From assembly GCF_001280845.1 (NCBI RefSeq), contig NZ_LGHP01000001.1, positions 1,760,435 to 1,824,434 of the forward strand: DNA of 64,000 bases, written 5' to 3'. Both the position numbers and the translations under genes were made by a program. The notes beneath the pieces were generated by a model, which worked only from the letters and a program-made list of their open reading frames with translations, was not told where the DNA came from and did no database searches. This stretch comes from Bacillus sp. FJAT-28004. GTDB lineage: Bacteria > Bacillota > Bacilli > Paenibacillales > Paenibacillaceae. Positions 1 to 9,533 of this stretch are shown here, piece by piece; position 1 is the first letter of the stretch; each line of letters begins with the position of its first letter.

Positions 1-1119
1 ATCTATTGGGCTTTCGGTTACGGCATTGCATTCGGTGGCGATAGCGGTATAAATGCTTTAATCGGTTGGGGCAATTTCTTCTTCGATCCATCATTAGCTG
101 CTGGAGATGGAGAGAACTATCCAAGTACAGTATTCTTCTTATTCCAATTAGCATTTGCAGCTGTTTCGCTTTCCATAGCATGGGGCGGTTTTGCAGAAAG
201 AGCTAAGCTTTCCGCTTATATCGTATTTACAATATTCTTCATTGCCATTATCTACCCGGTAGTTGCTCACTGGATCTGGGGCGGCGGTTGGCTCGCTGAA
301 GATGGAGCGCAAGATTTTGCGGGCTCCACGGTCGTTCACTTAACGGGTGCACTTGCAGCATTCGCAGCTACCGTATTACTTAAACCTCGTATCGGTAAAT
401 TTAATAAAGATGGCTCAGCGAATGAGATTTTGGGACATAACCAAGTGTTCACAGCACTTTCTGTATTGCTTCTGTGGGTTGGCTGGTTTGGATTCAACGC
501 AGGCAGTACAGTAGCAATCGGCGATGGATTTTTTGGATATGTAGCATTCAACACGATGCTTGGAGCAGGCGCAGGCGGCGTTGCAGCACTTCTTATCTCT
601 TGGGCAGTTACAGGTAAAGCAGATATTACAGCTATGTTAAATGGTACTCTTGCAGGTCTAGTTGCTATTACAGCTTCTTGTGCTTACGTCGCTCCTTGGG
701 CGGCAGTAGTAATCGGTTTAGTAGCTGGCGTGCTCGTATTCTACAGTGTGAAATTTTTTGAGAAAATTAAAGTTGATGACCCGATTTATGCTTTGTCTGT
801 TCATGGCGCGGCTGGTGTGTGGGGTACGCTTGCTAATGGTATCTTTGCAACGCAAGAGCTCGCAGATAAAGTTGGCGTAGGTACAGGCGGCTTGATCGAC
901 ACAGGCAGCTGGAAGCAACTTTGGGTTCAATTTGAATCGGTAGTAGTCGTTGGCGCATTCGTTCTCGCTGCATCATTCCTTATCCTTGGCATCATGAAGG
1001 TTGTCATGGGCTTCCGCGTAACAGAAGAGCAAGAGATTATCGGTCTTGACCTGAGTGAACATGGAGCTTATGGTTATCCTGAGCAAATGAAAAAGGCTGG
1101 TCAAAACATTCAAGGATAA
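1..1119 (+). CDS. amt: Ammonium transporter Amt (5'-truncated by window)
   Basis: Membrane channel for NH4+/NH3 of the Amt/MEP/Rh family. The frame is open from base 1, so the N-terminus lies outside the window; 372 residues are visible. Family hallmarks are the first pore-histidine region (VVHLTGALAAF), GHNQVFTALSVLLLWVGWFG, the second pore-histidine region (SVHGAAGVWGT) and the conserved cytoplasmic tail GLDLSEHGAYGYPE. Multiple hydrophobic helices run throughout. Many amt genes are followed by a PII gene (glnK). Here the next gene, 42 bp downstream with no terminator between, is a GlnD-like nucleotidyltransferase instead. Family call is certain; the symbol is generic. Confidence 0.95.
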   Translation: MYWAFGYGIAFGGDSGINALIGWGNFFFDPSLAAGDGENYPSTVFFLFQLAFAAVSLSIAWGGFAERAKLSAYIVFTIFFIAIIYPVVAHWIWGGGWLAEDGAQDFAGSTVVHLTGALAAFAATVLLKPRIGKFNKDGSANEILGHNQVFTALSVLLLWVGWFGFNAGSTVAIGDGFFGYVAFNTMLGAGAGGVAALLISWAVTGKADITAMLNGTLAGLVAITASCAYVAPWAAVVIGLVAGVLVFYSVKFFEKIKVDDPIYALSVHGAAGVWGTLANGIFATQELADKVGVGTGGLIDTGSWKQLWVQFESVVVVGAFVLAASFLILGIMKVVMGFRVTEEQEIIGLDLSEHGAYGYPEQMKKAGQNIQG

Positions 1120-1161
1120 TAAAAGGAACGTGATGGACTGACCGAAAGGAGAGAGCGTCGC

Positions 1162-2229
1162 ATGAGTGATCCGGTGCGATTGCAGCTGCTTAAGCAGATT
1201 GGTTCAGCTGATCATGTAGATAGGCTGCGAAACTTGCGGGATCAGGTTCACGAACATATGGAGGCTCTTCTCCCAACGCGTCCAGTCGAACAGTTTAATG
1301 AACAATTAAATGAGGTGCACGATGCGGTTATAGAGCGCTCGATTATCCTCGCAGAAGCGGAAATGGCACGGATGGGAAAAGGTTCTCCCCCCGTGCCTTA
1401 CGCATATGTACTGTTCGGCAGCGGCGGTCGGCAAGAGCAAACTTTGTCAAGCGATCAAGACAGCGGAGTTGTCTATCAGGATCCAGTGGCTGATTCGACA
1501 AAAGTAAAGGGTTATTTTTTGGAATTGTGTGAGCTTATTGTTAACAATCTTCAAATGGTAGGATATCCGCCTTGTGAGGGGAATGTTCTGAGCAGCAACT
1601 CCGATTGGTGCTTGTCCATATCGGAATGGGGCATAAAACTGAATCACTGGTTTGAGGAGCCTGCGTGGGAAGCTGTTCGATATTTACTTATTATTGCTGA
1701 TGGCCGTTGTATTTATGGTGATTTTAAGCTGGTTGAAGAACTTAAAGAATTGTTTTTTATAGATATGCTTAACAACCGGCTCATCTTACAGCGCATGCTT
1801 GATAATACGCTCCGGCATAAAGTGCTGTTAGGCTTTTTTGGACAATTGCTAAAAGAGCAGTATGGCGAGGAAACGGGTAGTTTAGATATTAAATACGGCG
1901 CTTATATTCCTATGGTTAATTCGATTCGGCTATTATCCATTCAAGTAGGTATCCGTGAAACCTCTACACTTGAGAGAATTAAAATGCTTGTGAAGTCTGG
2001 GAAGATGTCTTCGTCCGACGCGGCAATATATGATCAAGCTTTTCGAATCTTTCTGCGTCTCCGTTTAATGACGACAGAGAAGAACACTGATGGCTTATAT
2101 GCCAACAATGGAAAGCTGTCGAGCCATAAACTTACGAAGGAAATGACGGATGAATTAAAGAGCGCTCTACGACTAGGAAAGAAGCTGCAACGAACGGTTT
2201 TTAAGCAAACAATGGGCAGGTTTACGTAA
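1162..2229 (+). CDS. DUF294 (GlnD-like) nucleotidyltransferase
   Basis: Putative cytoplasmic nucleotidyltransferase, 355 aa. Residues 85-100 hold the Pol-beta-type signature FGSGGRQEQTLSSDQD (G-S-x-x-R-x-E-Q-x-x-x-S-D-x-D), as in the N-terminal catalytic domain of GlnD. The C-terminal half matches the DUF294 substrate-binding helical domain (KYGAYIPMVNSIRLL...GIRETSTLERI). The N-terminal 80 residues are helical, with no obvious CBS or cNMP-binding domain, unlike many DUF294 proteins. ATG at 1162 follows AAAGGAGAGAG. It is 12 bp from the next exonuclease gene and 42 bp from amt, suggesting one transcript. The substrate is unknown; modification of a PII-like or other partner is inference only. 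Confidence 0.85.
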   Translation: MSDPVRLQLLKQIGSADHVDRLRNLRDQVHEHMEALLPTRPVEQFNEQLNEVHDAVIERSIILAEAEMARMGKGSPPVPYAYVLFGSGGRQEQTLSSDQDSGVVYQDPVADSTKVKGYFLELCELIVNNLQMVGYPPCEGNVLSSNSDWCLSISEWGIKLNHWFEEPAWEAVRYLLIIADGRCIYGDFKLVEELKELFFIDMLNNRLILQRMLDNTLRHKVLLGFFGQLLKEQYGEETGSLDIKYGAYIPMVNSIRLLSIQVGIRETSTLERIKMLVKSGKMSSSDAAIYDQAFRIFLRLRLMTTEKNTDGLYANNGKLSSHKLTKEMTDELKSALRLGKKLQRTVFKQTMGRFT

Positions 2230-2241
2230 GGCGGTGGAGAA

Positions 2242-2976
2242 ATGAAGGAACAAAAAGGCGTCGGTCGCATGTGGAACCTATATAAAATGGGAGGATTTAC
2301 GCCTGCCATCGCTTCTATGCTAGGCTCGCAAAATGCGCAGCAAATGGCGTTTATTCGGAACGTCAATAAAGAGCAGCGTAAACAATCGATGTTTGATATG
2401 CCTCTGCGGGAGCTGGAAGTCATTGTTTTTGATTTGGAGACAACAGGTTTTTATCCAAATAACGGAGATGAAATTATTTCATTTGGAGCTGTTTTGTTTC
2501 GAGATGGCGAGCTAGTTGAGAATGAAACCTTCTATAGTCTCGTTAATCCCAAACGTAGAATTCCAAAAGCGATTATCGAATTGACCGGCATTACGAATGA
2601 AATGGTACAGGATGCGCCTGATTTAATGCAGGTGCTTCATGATTTTATGGAGTTTGTCGGCAGACGATTGTTAATCGCACATGCATCTGGCCACGATAAA
2701 CAATTTCTAAACGCAGCTTTGTGGAGGACGTCAAAGATTAATTTGAACCACAGAGTGCTGGACATGATGATGGTAGCAAAATGGTTGGAGCCGAATCTTG
2801 AAGGTTACAGTCTCGATGATTTGCTCGAGAGCTGCTGTATTCCCATTTCGGATCGACATCATGCTTTGCAGGATTCAATCATGACAGCAAAGCTGTGGCG
2901 GAACTATCTGACGCGTATTTTGGAGAGAAATATTACGACACTCGGTGATCTATATGCGTACTTAAGTAAGCATTAG
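2242..2976 (+). CDS. DEDDh 3'-5' exonuclease (DnaQ/PolC-epsilon-like)
   Basis: Stand-alone exonuclease of the RNase T/DnaQ superfamily, 244 aa. Exo I is FDLETTG (D64, E66), Exo II surrounds HASGHDKQFL, and Exo III is HHALQD (H206, D211), so all DEDDh metal-binding residues are present. About 55 N-terminal residues precede the catalytic core and match nothing I recognise. It probably trims DNA or RNA ends; the substrate is not deducible. It lies 12 bp behind the DUF294 gene, and DUF294-exonuclease pairing recurs in other bacteria next to transporters (recalled from family knowledge, not searched). The 3' end overlaps the convergent JAMM gene by 15 bp. Confidence 0.88.
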   Translation: MKEQKGVGRMWNLYKMGGFTPAIASMLGSQNAQQMAFIRNVNKEQRKQSMFDMPLRELEVIVFDLETTGFYPNNGDEIISFGAVLFRDGELVENETFYSLVNPKRRIPKAIIELTGITNEMVQDAPDLMQVLHDFMEFVGRRLLIAHASGHDKQFLNAALWRTSKINLNHRVLDMMMVAKWLEPNLEGYSLDDLLESCCIPISDRHHALQDSIMTAKLWRNYLTRILERNITTLGDLYAYLSKH

Positions 2977-3417
2977 CTGCAGCGGAATAAATGAACCTTC
3001 TGAGCGGCGATAGGGCTTAACGTCAGGCGCTTCGTTGTTAAGTAGTGAAACAATCCAATAAGAAAGCTCCGATGCGGGTAAGAAACCGTTAGAGTCGCTA
3101 GAAGACGGTATAGCCTTTGTACGCGGATGGGAATGAAATAAGCCGACAAGCGTTTGTCGGTTTTTTTGCATGGCATAATAAGCATTTGTCCACTCGGCCG
3201 GGTCAAAAGAGAACGAATGCATCGGATCGTCATGAATATTTTTTATTGGAATAACGATATCTATAACAACATCTTTCCGATCAGCGGAAATAGAATCAGA
3301 AGAATGGCTGCTTGCCATAATTCCGCATGCCTCTAAAGGTTTAGCATCCGCACATATTCGAATAAGCTGTTCGTATGCCGATTTAGTTATACAGCCACTC
3401 GGTTGCTGTGATTTCAT
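2962..3417 (-). CDS. M67-family JAMM/MPN metallopeptidase
   Basis: Small stand-alone zinc metallopeptidase of the JAB1/MPN/Mov34 fold, about 151 aa. The JAMM signature is intact: a glutamate in LEACGI (about residue 29) and FHSHPRTKAIPSSSD, giving H-x-H-P...S-x-x-D. Bacterial relatives (Mec+/CysM-linked or RadC-like) cleave isopeptide-like or sulfur-carrier C-terminal extensions. No ThiS/MoaD-type carrier gene is adjacent, so the substrate is unknown. Two tandem ATGs (3420 and 3417) follow GAGGAGG; the second has the better spacing. The gene is convergent with the exonuclease and overlaps its 3' end. Confidence 0.85.
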   Translation of the reverse strand: MKSQQPSGCITKSAYEQLIRICADAKPLEACGIMASSHSSDSISADRKDVVIDIVIPIKNIHDDPMHSFSFDPAEWTNAYYAMQKNRQTLVGLFHSHPRTKAIPSSSDSNGFLPASELSYWIVSLLNNEAPDVKPYRRSEGSFIPLQLMLT

Positions 3418-3664
3418 CATAATGCCTCCTCTTCATAATGCGAATCAATTAAGTATAACGAAATATGCTTAACTGCGCTAACTCCCGCGGCATCGAGTAT
3501 GAACGACGCTCATTTTACCGATAATAGAGATGTAACCATTACAAAACACGTAATAAAAATGACGTTTTTATGGCTAATTTGTCCTGTGTATTGAGCTTCT
3601 ATACGGTGCATGATACCATGAAGCGATATAAGCATAAGATATTGTGAGAGAAGGATGGAACTAC

Positions 3665-4204
3665 ATGAAGCGTGTCGCAGCACTTTTTACCATTGCGTTG
3701 CTGTTTGCTGGATTAGCTGTTTTTCAATATAAAAACGATGACTCTGAATCGGTGACGTTAGCTGCTCCCTCAGCTGATTTTAAGCCGAAAGCGGGTTATC
3801 AAGCGACGATCTTCAATCTCCCTGACCTTGATGAGAAGCCCTATGAAATAGGGGGAAAGATAGGTAAACTGACTTTCGTTAATTTCTGGGCATCATGGTG
3901 TGGTCCTTGTGAGTTGGAAGCGCCGGACCTGCAGCGCTTGCATGAGCAATATGGGGAAAAAATTTCACTCGTTGGCGTTAATGCTACCAAGTTCGATAAA
4001 GAACGGGCTGCTAGAGAATTTGTCAAAGAATACGAGTTTACGTTTCCGATATTAATGGATCGAGTAGGCGATGTAACGAAGCAATACAAAGTGGATACGT
4101 TTCCGACTACGTTCCTTATTGATAGTGAGGGTGTAATTAGAGAGCGAATCAATGGCGTCATTCCGTATGCAGAATGGGAACGCATGATTGAAAAGTGGAT
4201 GTAA
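3665..4204 (+). CDS. TlpA/ResA-like membrane-anchored thioredoxin
   Basis: Extracytoplasmic thiol-disulfide oxidoreductase, 179 aa. It has an N-terminal signal anchor (MKRVAALFTIALLFAGLAVF), then a thioredoxin fold with WASWCGPC (C79, C82) and the cis-Pro region DTFPTTFLID. ResA/StoA-type proteins reduce apocytochrome c or spore-cortex proteins outside the membrane; which applies here cannot be read from the sequence, as no ccs/res genes are adjacent. ATG 3665 is preferred to the upstream in-frame GTG at 3644 because GAGAAGGA lies just upstream of it and the signal anchor begins there. A strong intrinsic terminator follows at once. Confidence 0.88.
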   Translation: MKRVAALFTIALLFAGLAVFQYKNDDSESVTLAAPSADFKPKAGYQATIFNLPDLDEKPYEIGGKIGKLTFVNFWASWCGPCELEAPDLQRLHEQYGEKISLVGVNATKFDKERAAREFVKEYEFTFPILMDRVGDVTKQYKVDTFPTTFLIDSEGVIRERINGVIPYAEWERMIEKWM

Positions 4205-4218
4205 AGAGCGATAATAAA

Positions 4219-4257
4219 AAAGAGTCGAACAGGTATGATTATCCTGTTCGACTCTTT
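4219..4257. terminator. Bidirectional intrinsic terminator
   Basis: A 15-bp perfect stem (AAAGAGTCGAACAGG with its complement) around a 9-nt loop, flanked by an A-run on the left and a T-run on the right. It sits between the convergent thioredoxin gene and cimA and can serve both. Confidence 0.93.
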
Positions 4258-4263
4258 TTTGGT

Positions 4264-5880
4264 TTAATGATTGACAAGTCCGATGCGATCAATAGGATCA
4301 ACAAGTGTATTGTCTACTTTTACCATGTTAAGCAAGGCATAACGAATGCTGTCTACGAGAGCTTCCCAGCTTGCTTCAATAACGTTGTTCGATACGCCAA
4401 CTGTGCTCCACGTATTATTAAGTCCAGTCGACTCGATTAGAACACGAACCTTAGCTGCTGTGGCGTCCTTCTCGTCGATTACACGGACTTTATAGTCGGA
4501 TAGATGGATACCAACAATTTCCGGATAGAACTGCACCAGTGCCTTGCGCAGCGCGTTATCGAGGGCGTTGACAGGTCCGTTGCCTTCAGCTGCCATATAA
4601 ACTTGCTGGCCGCTAACGTTGATTTTTACGATGGCTTCTGAAATCATTTGACCGTTTGTTTTTTCTACGAGCATTTTGAATGATTCAACCTTAAATAATT
4701 CTTTTACGTCACTGTCGAATGCCTCGCGAAGCAATAACTCCATGGAAGCGTCGGCGCCTTCGAATTGGTAGCCCTGATGCTCGAGCTCTTTAATTTGATC
4801 CATAATAAGCTTTGTCTTCTCGTTATTCGCGTTCACGTCTAGCCCGAGTTCTTTGGCCTTGGATATAATGTTGCTTTGACCTGCGAGCTCAGACACTAGA
4901 ATGCGCTGCTTGTTTCCGACAAATTCAGGCTGAATATGCTCATAGGTTTTGGAATCTTTCATAATTGCGGAGACATGAATGCCGCCTTTGTGAGCGAATG
5001 CGGCATTGCCGACATAAGCTTGGCCGACAGGCATGTGAACATTCGCGATTTCACTGATATAACGAGCCGTTCCAGTCAATGTGCGAAGCTTATCCTCCGG
5101 TAGAACGTCATAATTCATTTTGATTTGTAAGTTCGGAATGATGGAGCATAGGTTTGCGTTCCCACAGCGTTCGCCGTAGCCGTTAATTGTACCTTGCACT
5201 TGGCGGGCACCAGCTTCGATTGCTGCGAGCGAATTCGCGACAGCCAGCTCACAGTCATTATGTGTATGAATGCCGATAGGAGCCGTTAGCTCCTGCTTTA
5301 CTCGCGTAACGATCTCATGTATTTCACTAGGCAATGTACCGCCGTTCGTATCACAAAGCACGAGCCAATTTGCGCCAGCCTCTTGTGCTCTCTTCAAAAC
5401 AGCGATTGCGTACTCTGGATTGTTCTTGTAGCCGTCGAAAAAATGCTCGGCATCGAACAATGCTTCCATTTGGTTTTGCTTTAGAAATGCAACAGAATCA
5501 AAAATCATGGACATGTTTTCTTCTAAAGTCGTTTGCAAGGCTGTATGTACATGGAAATCCCATGACTTGCCTACTAGCGTAGCAGCAGGAACACCGGATT
5601 CCACGATGCGAACAAGGCTTGCATCCTGCTCTGCCAGACTGTTTTTGCGGCGGGTGCTGCCGAAGGCAGTAATTTTGGCGCTAAGATTGAAAGCTTTGAT
5701 CCGTTGAAAAAATTCAATATCCTTACTGTTGCTTCCAGGATTTCCGCCTTCAATATAATGAACGCCCAACGCGTCGAGCTTCTGGGCAATTTTTAATTTG
5801 TCATCTGCCGACAGGCTGATCCCTTCACCTTGAGTACCGTCACGCAGCGTCGTATCGAATATAGAAATGTTTTTTGTCAT
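4264..5880 (-). CDS. cimA: (R)-citramalate synthase
   Basis: Condenses pyruvate and acetyl-CoA to citramalate, the threonine-independent route to 2-oxobutyrate and isoleucine. 538 aa, the length of the long CimA class. The N-terminal TIM-barrel of the isopropylmalate/citramalate synthase family carries DTTLRDGTQGEG (metal-binding D9) and HTHND. The C-terminal LeuA-type dimer/regulatory domain (roughly residues 400-530) follows. The N-terminal IEGGNPGSN and FGSTRR motifs separate it from LeuA. ATG is preceded by AAGGAGG. No other branched-chain genes are adjacent. A -10-like TATAAT lies about 50 bp upstream on the minus strand. Confidence 0.92.
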   Translation of the reverse strand: MTKNISIFDTTLRDGTQGEGISLSADDKLKIAQKLDALGVHYIEGGNPGSNSKDIEFFQRIKAFNLSAKITAFGSTRRKNSLAEQDASLVRIVESGVPAATLVGKSWDFHVHTALQTTLEENMSMIFDSVAFLKQNQMEALFDAEHFFDGYKNNPEYAIAVLKRAQEAGANWLVLCDTNGGTLPSEIHEIVTRVKQELTAPIGIHTHNDCELAVANSLAAIEAGARQVQGTINGYGERCGNANLCSIIPNLQIKMNYDVLPEDKLRTLTGTARYISEIANVHMPVGQAYVGNAAFAHKGGIHVSAIMKDSKTYEHIQPEFVGNKQRILVSELAGQSNIISKAKELGLDVNANNEKTKLIMDQIKELEHQGYQFEGADASMELLLREAFDSDVKELFKVESFKMLVEKTNGQMISEAIVKINVSGQQVYMAAEGNGPVNALDNALRKALVQFYPEIVGIHLSDYKVRVIDEKDATAAKVRVLIESTGLNNTWSTVGVSNNVIEASWEALVDSIRYALLNMVKVDNTLVDPIDRIGLVNH

Positions 5881-5928
5881 TAACGGGACGCCTCCTTCAT
5901 TGAATGCCTATTCAAATCATAATTTAAT

Positions 5929-5934
5929 ATTATA
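5929..5934 (-). promoter_or_regulatory. Candidate -10 box for cimA
   Basis: A perfect TATAAT on the minus strand about 50 bp before the cimA start. I see no convincing -35 at the matching distance, so this is tentative. Confidence 0.35.
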
Positions 5935-6083
5935 ACACTTGTCGTCATGAAAGTAGAGGGGGCAATAGTAATTTTTGTCTTCATGAGGGCACTTCGTTGA
6001 CTTGACCCTATTGGAATTGTATGCTTGGGTTGGTTAAGCTTATGTAAGCTTATTGCTTAGAATAGGCGGTGTGTCTCGCGAAT

Positions 6084-7663
<1,580 letters not shown>

Positions 7664-7684
7664 TTTTTAGTCATGCCAAAAAAG

Positions 7685-7725
7685 CTCCTCTCCGCTTACG
7701 TATGCAGCGGAGGGGAGTTTTTTTT
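7685..7725 (+). terminator. Terminator of the ferredoxin gene
   Basis: A 12-bp stem (CTCCTCTCCGCT pairing with AGCGGAGGGGAG, one G-T wobble), 9-nt loop, followed by eight Ts. Confidence 0.92.
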
Positions 7726-7818
7726 GTACCTATAGCATGAACAGAAATGGTAAGGGGATACAAACATACACCATGCCTGCCGATAAAGAGGGTATACCAC
7801 ATGTTGGGAGGATGGGGG

Positions 7819-9213
7819 ATGGACTCTCCAGAAGATATAATTTATTTGAAGCAATTTGTAAAGCGGCACCCCGATAACCAGATGGGGTGGTATTTGTTAG
7901 GCAAGCAATACAAGCTCGCCGGCAAGGAAGGCAAAGCGAATTACTGCTTCTTGCAGGCAGGCGAGGTGTATGATGCGTTCGAGCATGAAAGTCATCCGTT
8001 ATCGGAAAATCAACTGCAATTGCTTAAGGATTGGGATTTGCAGCAGAAGAAAAAAAGACGAGCGCGTAAATTAGGAGCATTAGTGCTTTTATTCCTGCTT
8101 TTTATTGTACTTGCTCCAGCAAACGGCGCAGTATTTAAGGAAAAGGCTGATCAACCTTCACCGCTAGCAGCAGTTGAGGCAACTCCCGTTGGTGTTGTGT
8201 TTATTCCGCGTAAGGAACGAAATCCGATTGGCAGCGCATGGAATAGTCTCATCGCAGCCGCTAAACTAGCGCCACTGCTTACCATCGCGGCTCGCCTTGA
8301 GGAGGATGCAGGCTGGCGCAAATGGTCGGGTAATACAAGGCTGCTCATGTCTATTGAGAAGGAAAGCGGAAGCAGTAAGCTGGATGTAACGATGTACGAT
8401 CGCCTGACGTGCGAATGTGAGCCTTCTGAGGATAGTTCGGTAGCTGCAAAGTACAAGGAATGGAGCAAGCAGCAGGAGACGCACTGGACGCTTGCCAGCG
8501 GCATTTATCAATATGAGAACAAAAACAAAAAATGGCCGGAGAAGCTGGATGATCTCATAAAACCATATCCGAATAATGTTCTCTCTGGGGAACGCAGCGG
8601 TATGCGCTCGATGTTTCCGGCAGTGCTGAGAAAGCTGAAAACTGCGGAAGCACAAAAGAATCGAGCGACTAATGAACTAGAACAAGCAGCAGGCAATCAA
8701 CCACAAGAGGAATTTAAGGAAAGAACGAGTCCGATAGTCGGCACAAACGGAATTTTGGACAAACAGTGGAGCCAGCCGTTAGAGGTCGTAGTGGATAAAG
8801 CGAGTTATAGACTTGCTGTTATTCAAGGGGATATTATTGTGCGCAGCTATAAGGTTGGTCTTGGGGGCGATGCGACGCCAGAGGGCAGCTTCTACATAAG
8901 TGAGAAGGTCAAAAATCCGAATGGGCGTGACGATGGCAATTTCGGAAGTCGAGGCATGACTTTATCGAATACCCTTTACGCGATTCATGGAACAGATGAA
9001 CCTGGCAGTATCGGCAAGGATGAATCACTTGGCTGTATCCGTATGGGTAAAGCTGATGTGGAGGAGTTATTTGACATGGTTCCGCTAGGAACGGTTGTCA
9101 AAATAAAAAATGGGACGCTTCCGTCTAAGGTGCAGCAGCCAGCAGAACGCTTTAAGCTGGAGCCGCTCCAAAACGAAACCAATCCCTCGAAAATTTATAG
9201 ATGGTTGACGTAA
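7819..9213 (+). CDS. Membrane-anchored L,D-transpeptidase (YkuD)
   Basis: Probable cell-wall cross-linking or remodelling enzyme, 464 aa. It has three parts: a cytoplasmic helical, TPR-like N-terminus (residues 1-85), one membrane helix after a basic stretch (LGALVLLFLLFIVLAP), and a long extracytoplasmic linker ending in a YkuD catalytic domain. The active-site motif is intact: H390 in HGTDEP and C406 in SLGCIRM. ATG 7819 is favoured over the in-frame ATGs at 7747 and 7801 because GGGAGG lies 7 nt before it. An N-terminal cytoplasmic TPR-like segment is uncommon for this family and may recruit a partner. It is monocistronic in appearance. Confidence 0.88.
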   Translation: MDSPEDIIYLKQFVKRHPDNQMGWYLLGKQYKLAGKEGKANYCFLQAGEVYDAFEHESHPLSENQLQLLKDWDLQQKKKRRARKLGALVLLFLLFIVLAPANGAVFKEKADQPSPLAAVEATPVGVVFIPRKERNPIGSAWNSLIAAAKLAPLLTIAARLEEDAGWRKWSGNTRLLMSIEKESGSSKLDVTMYDRLTCECEPSEDSSVAAKYKEWSKQQETHWTLASGIYQYENKNKKWPEKLDDLIKPYPNNVLSGERSGMRSMFPAVLRKLKTAEAQKNRATNELEQAAGNQPQEEFKERTSPIVGTNGILDKQWSQPLEVVVDKASYRLAVIQGDIIVRSYKVGLGGDATPEGSFYISEKVKNPNGRDDGNFGSRGMTLSNTLYAIHGTDEPGSIGKDESLGCIRMGKADVEELFDMVPLGTVVKIKNGTLPSKVQQPAERFKLEPLQNETNPSKIYRWLT

Positions 9214-9218
9214 ACCGC

Positions 9219-9359
9219 TTACGAAGTAAAAATTAGAAGCAACGCGACAGCTACAACGACTACACCGACGATTGAACCAATCCATACGAGTGCTTTTTTA
9301 TTTATTTCATCCTTCGGTTTCGCTTTTATTGTTGCCGGTCTTCTTTTTGGTGAACTCAT
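9219..9359 (-). CDS. Small single-pass membrane protein (46 aa)
   Basis: A short frame reading MSSPKRRPATIKAKPKDEIN, then a hydrophobic helix IGSIVGVVVVAVALLLIF. A basic, soluble N-terminus of about 22 residues precedes one transmembrane helix that runs almost to the C-terminus. GAGAGG lies about 10 nt before the ATG. Composition and layout look genuinely coding: a positive-inside N-terminus and an uninterrupted membrane span. I do not recognise the family. It is convergent with the L,D-transpeptidase gene (5 bp apart) and divergent from pyrD. Confidence 0.7.
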   Translation of the reverse strand: MSSPKRRPATIKAKPKDEINKKALVWIGSIVGVVVVAVALLLIFTS

Positions 9360-9443
9360 CGACAATCAACCTCTCTATTTCATAGTAATAAATAATATGA
9401 TCTCATTGTAATCGTTTTCTAGACAAGCCGCAATACAATGGAT

Positions 9444-9477
9444 GCTTGCACCTTGCGTGCAGGCTCTTTTCTTTTTG
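9444..9477 (+). terminator. Terminator-like hairpin in the pyrD leader
   Basis: An 8-bp stem (GCTTGCAC with GTGCAGGC), 5-nt loop, then a T-rich tail. It lies 55-90 nt before the pyrD start and about 230 nt after the L,D-transpeptidase stop. It may end read-through from upstream or act as a pyrD attenuator. Confidence 0.5.
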
Positions 9478-9533
9478 CTGCAAAAAAGATAAACTGTCAG
9501 GTAGAGCATACATCTAAGATCGGAGTGAGTAAG

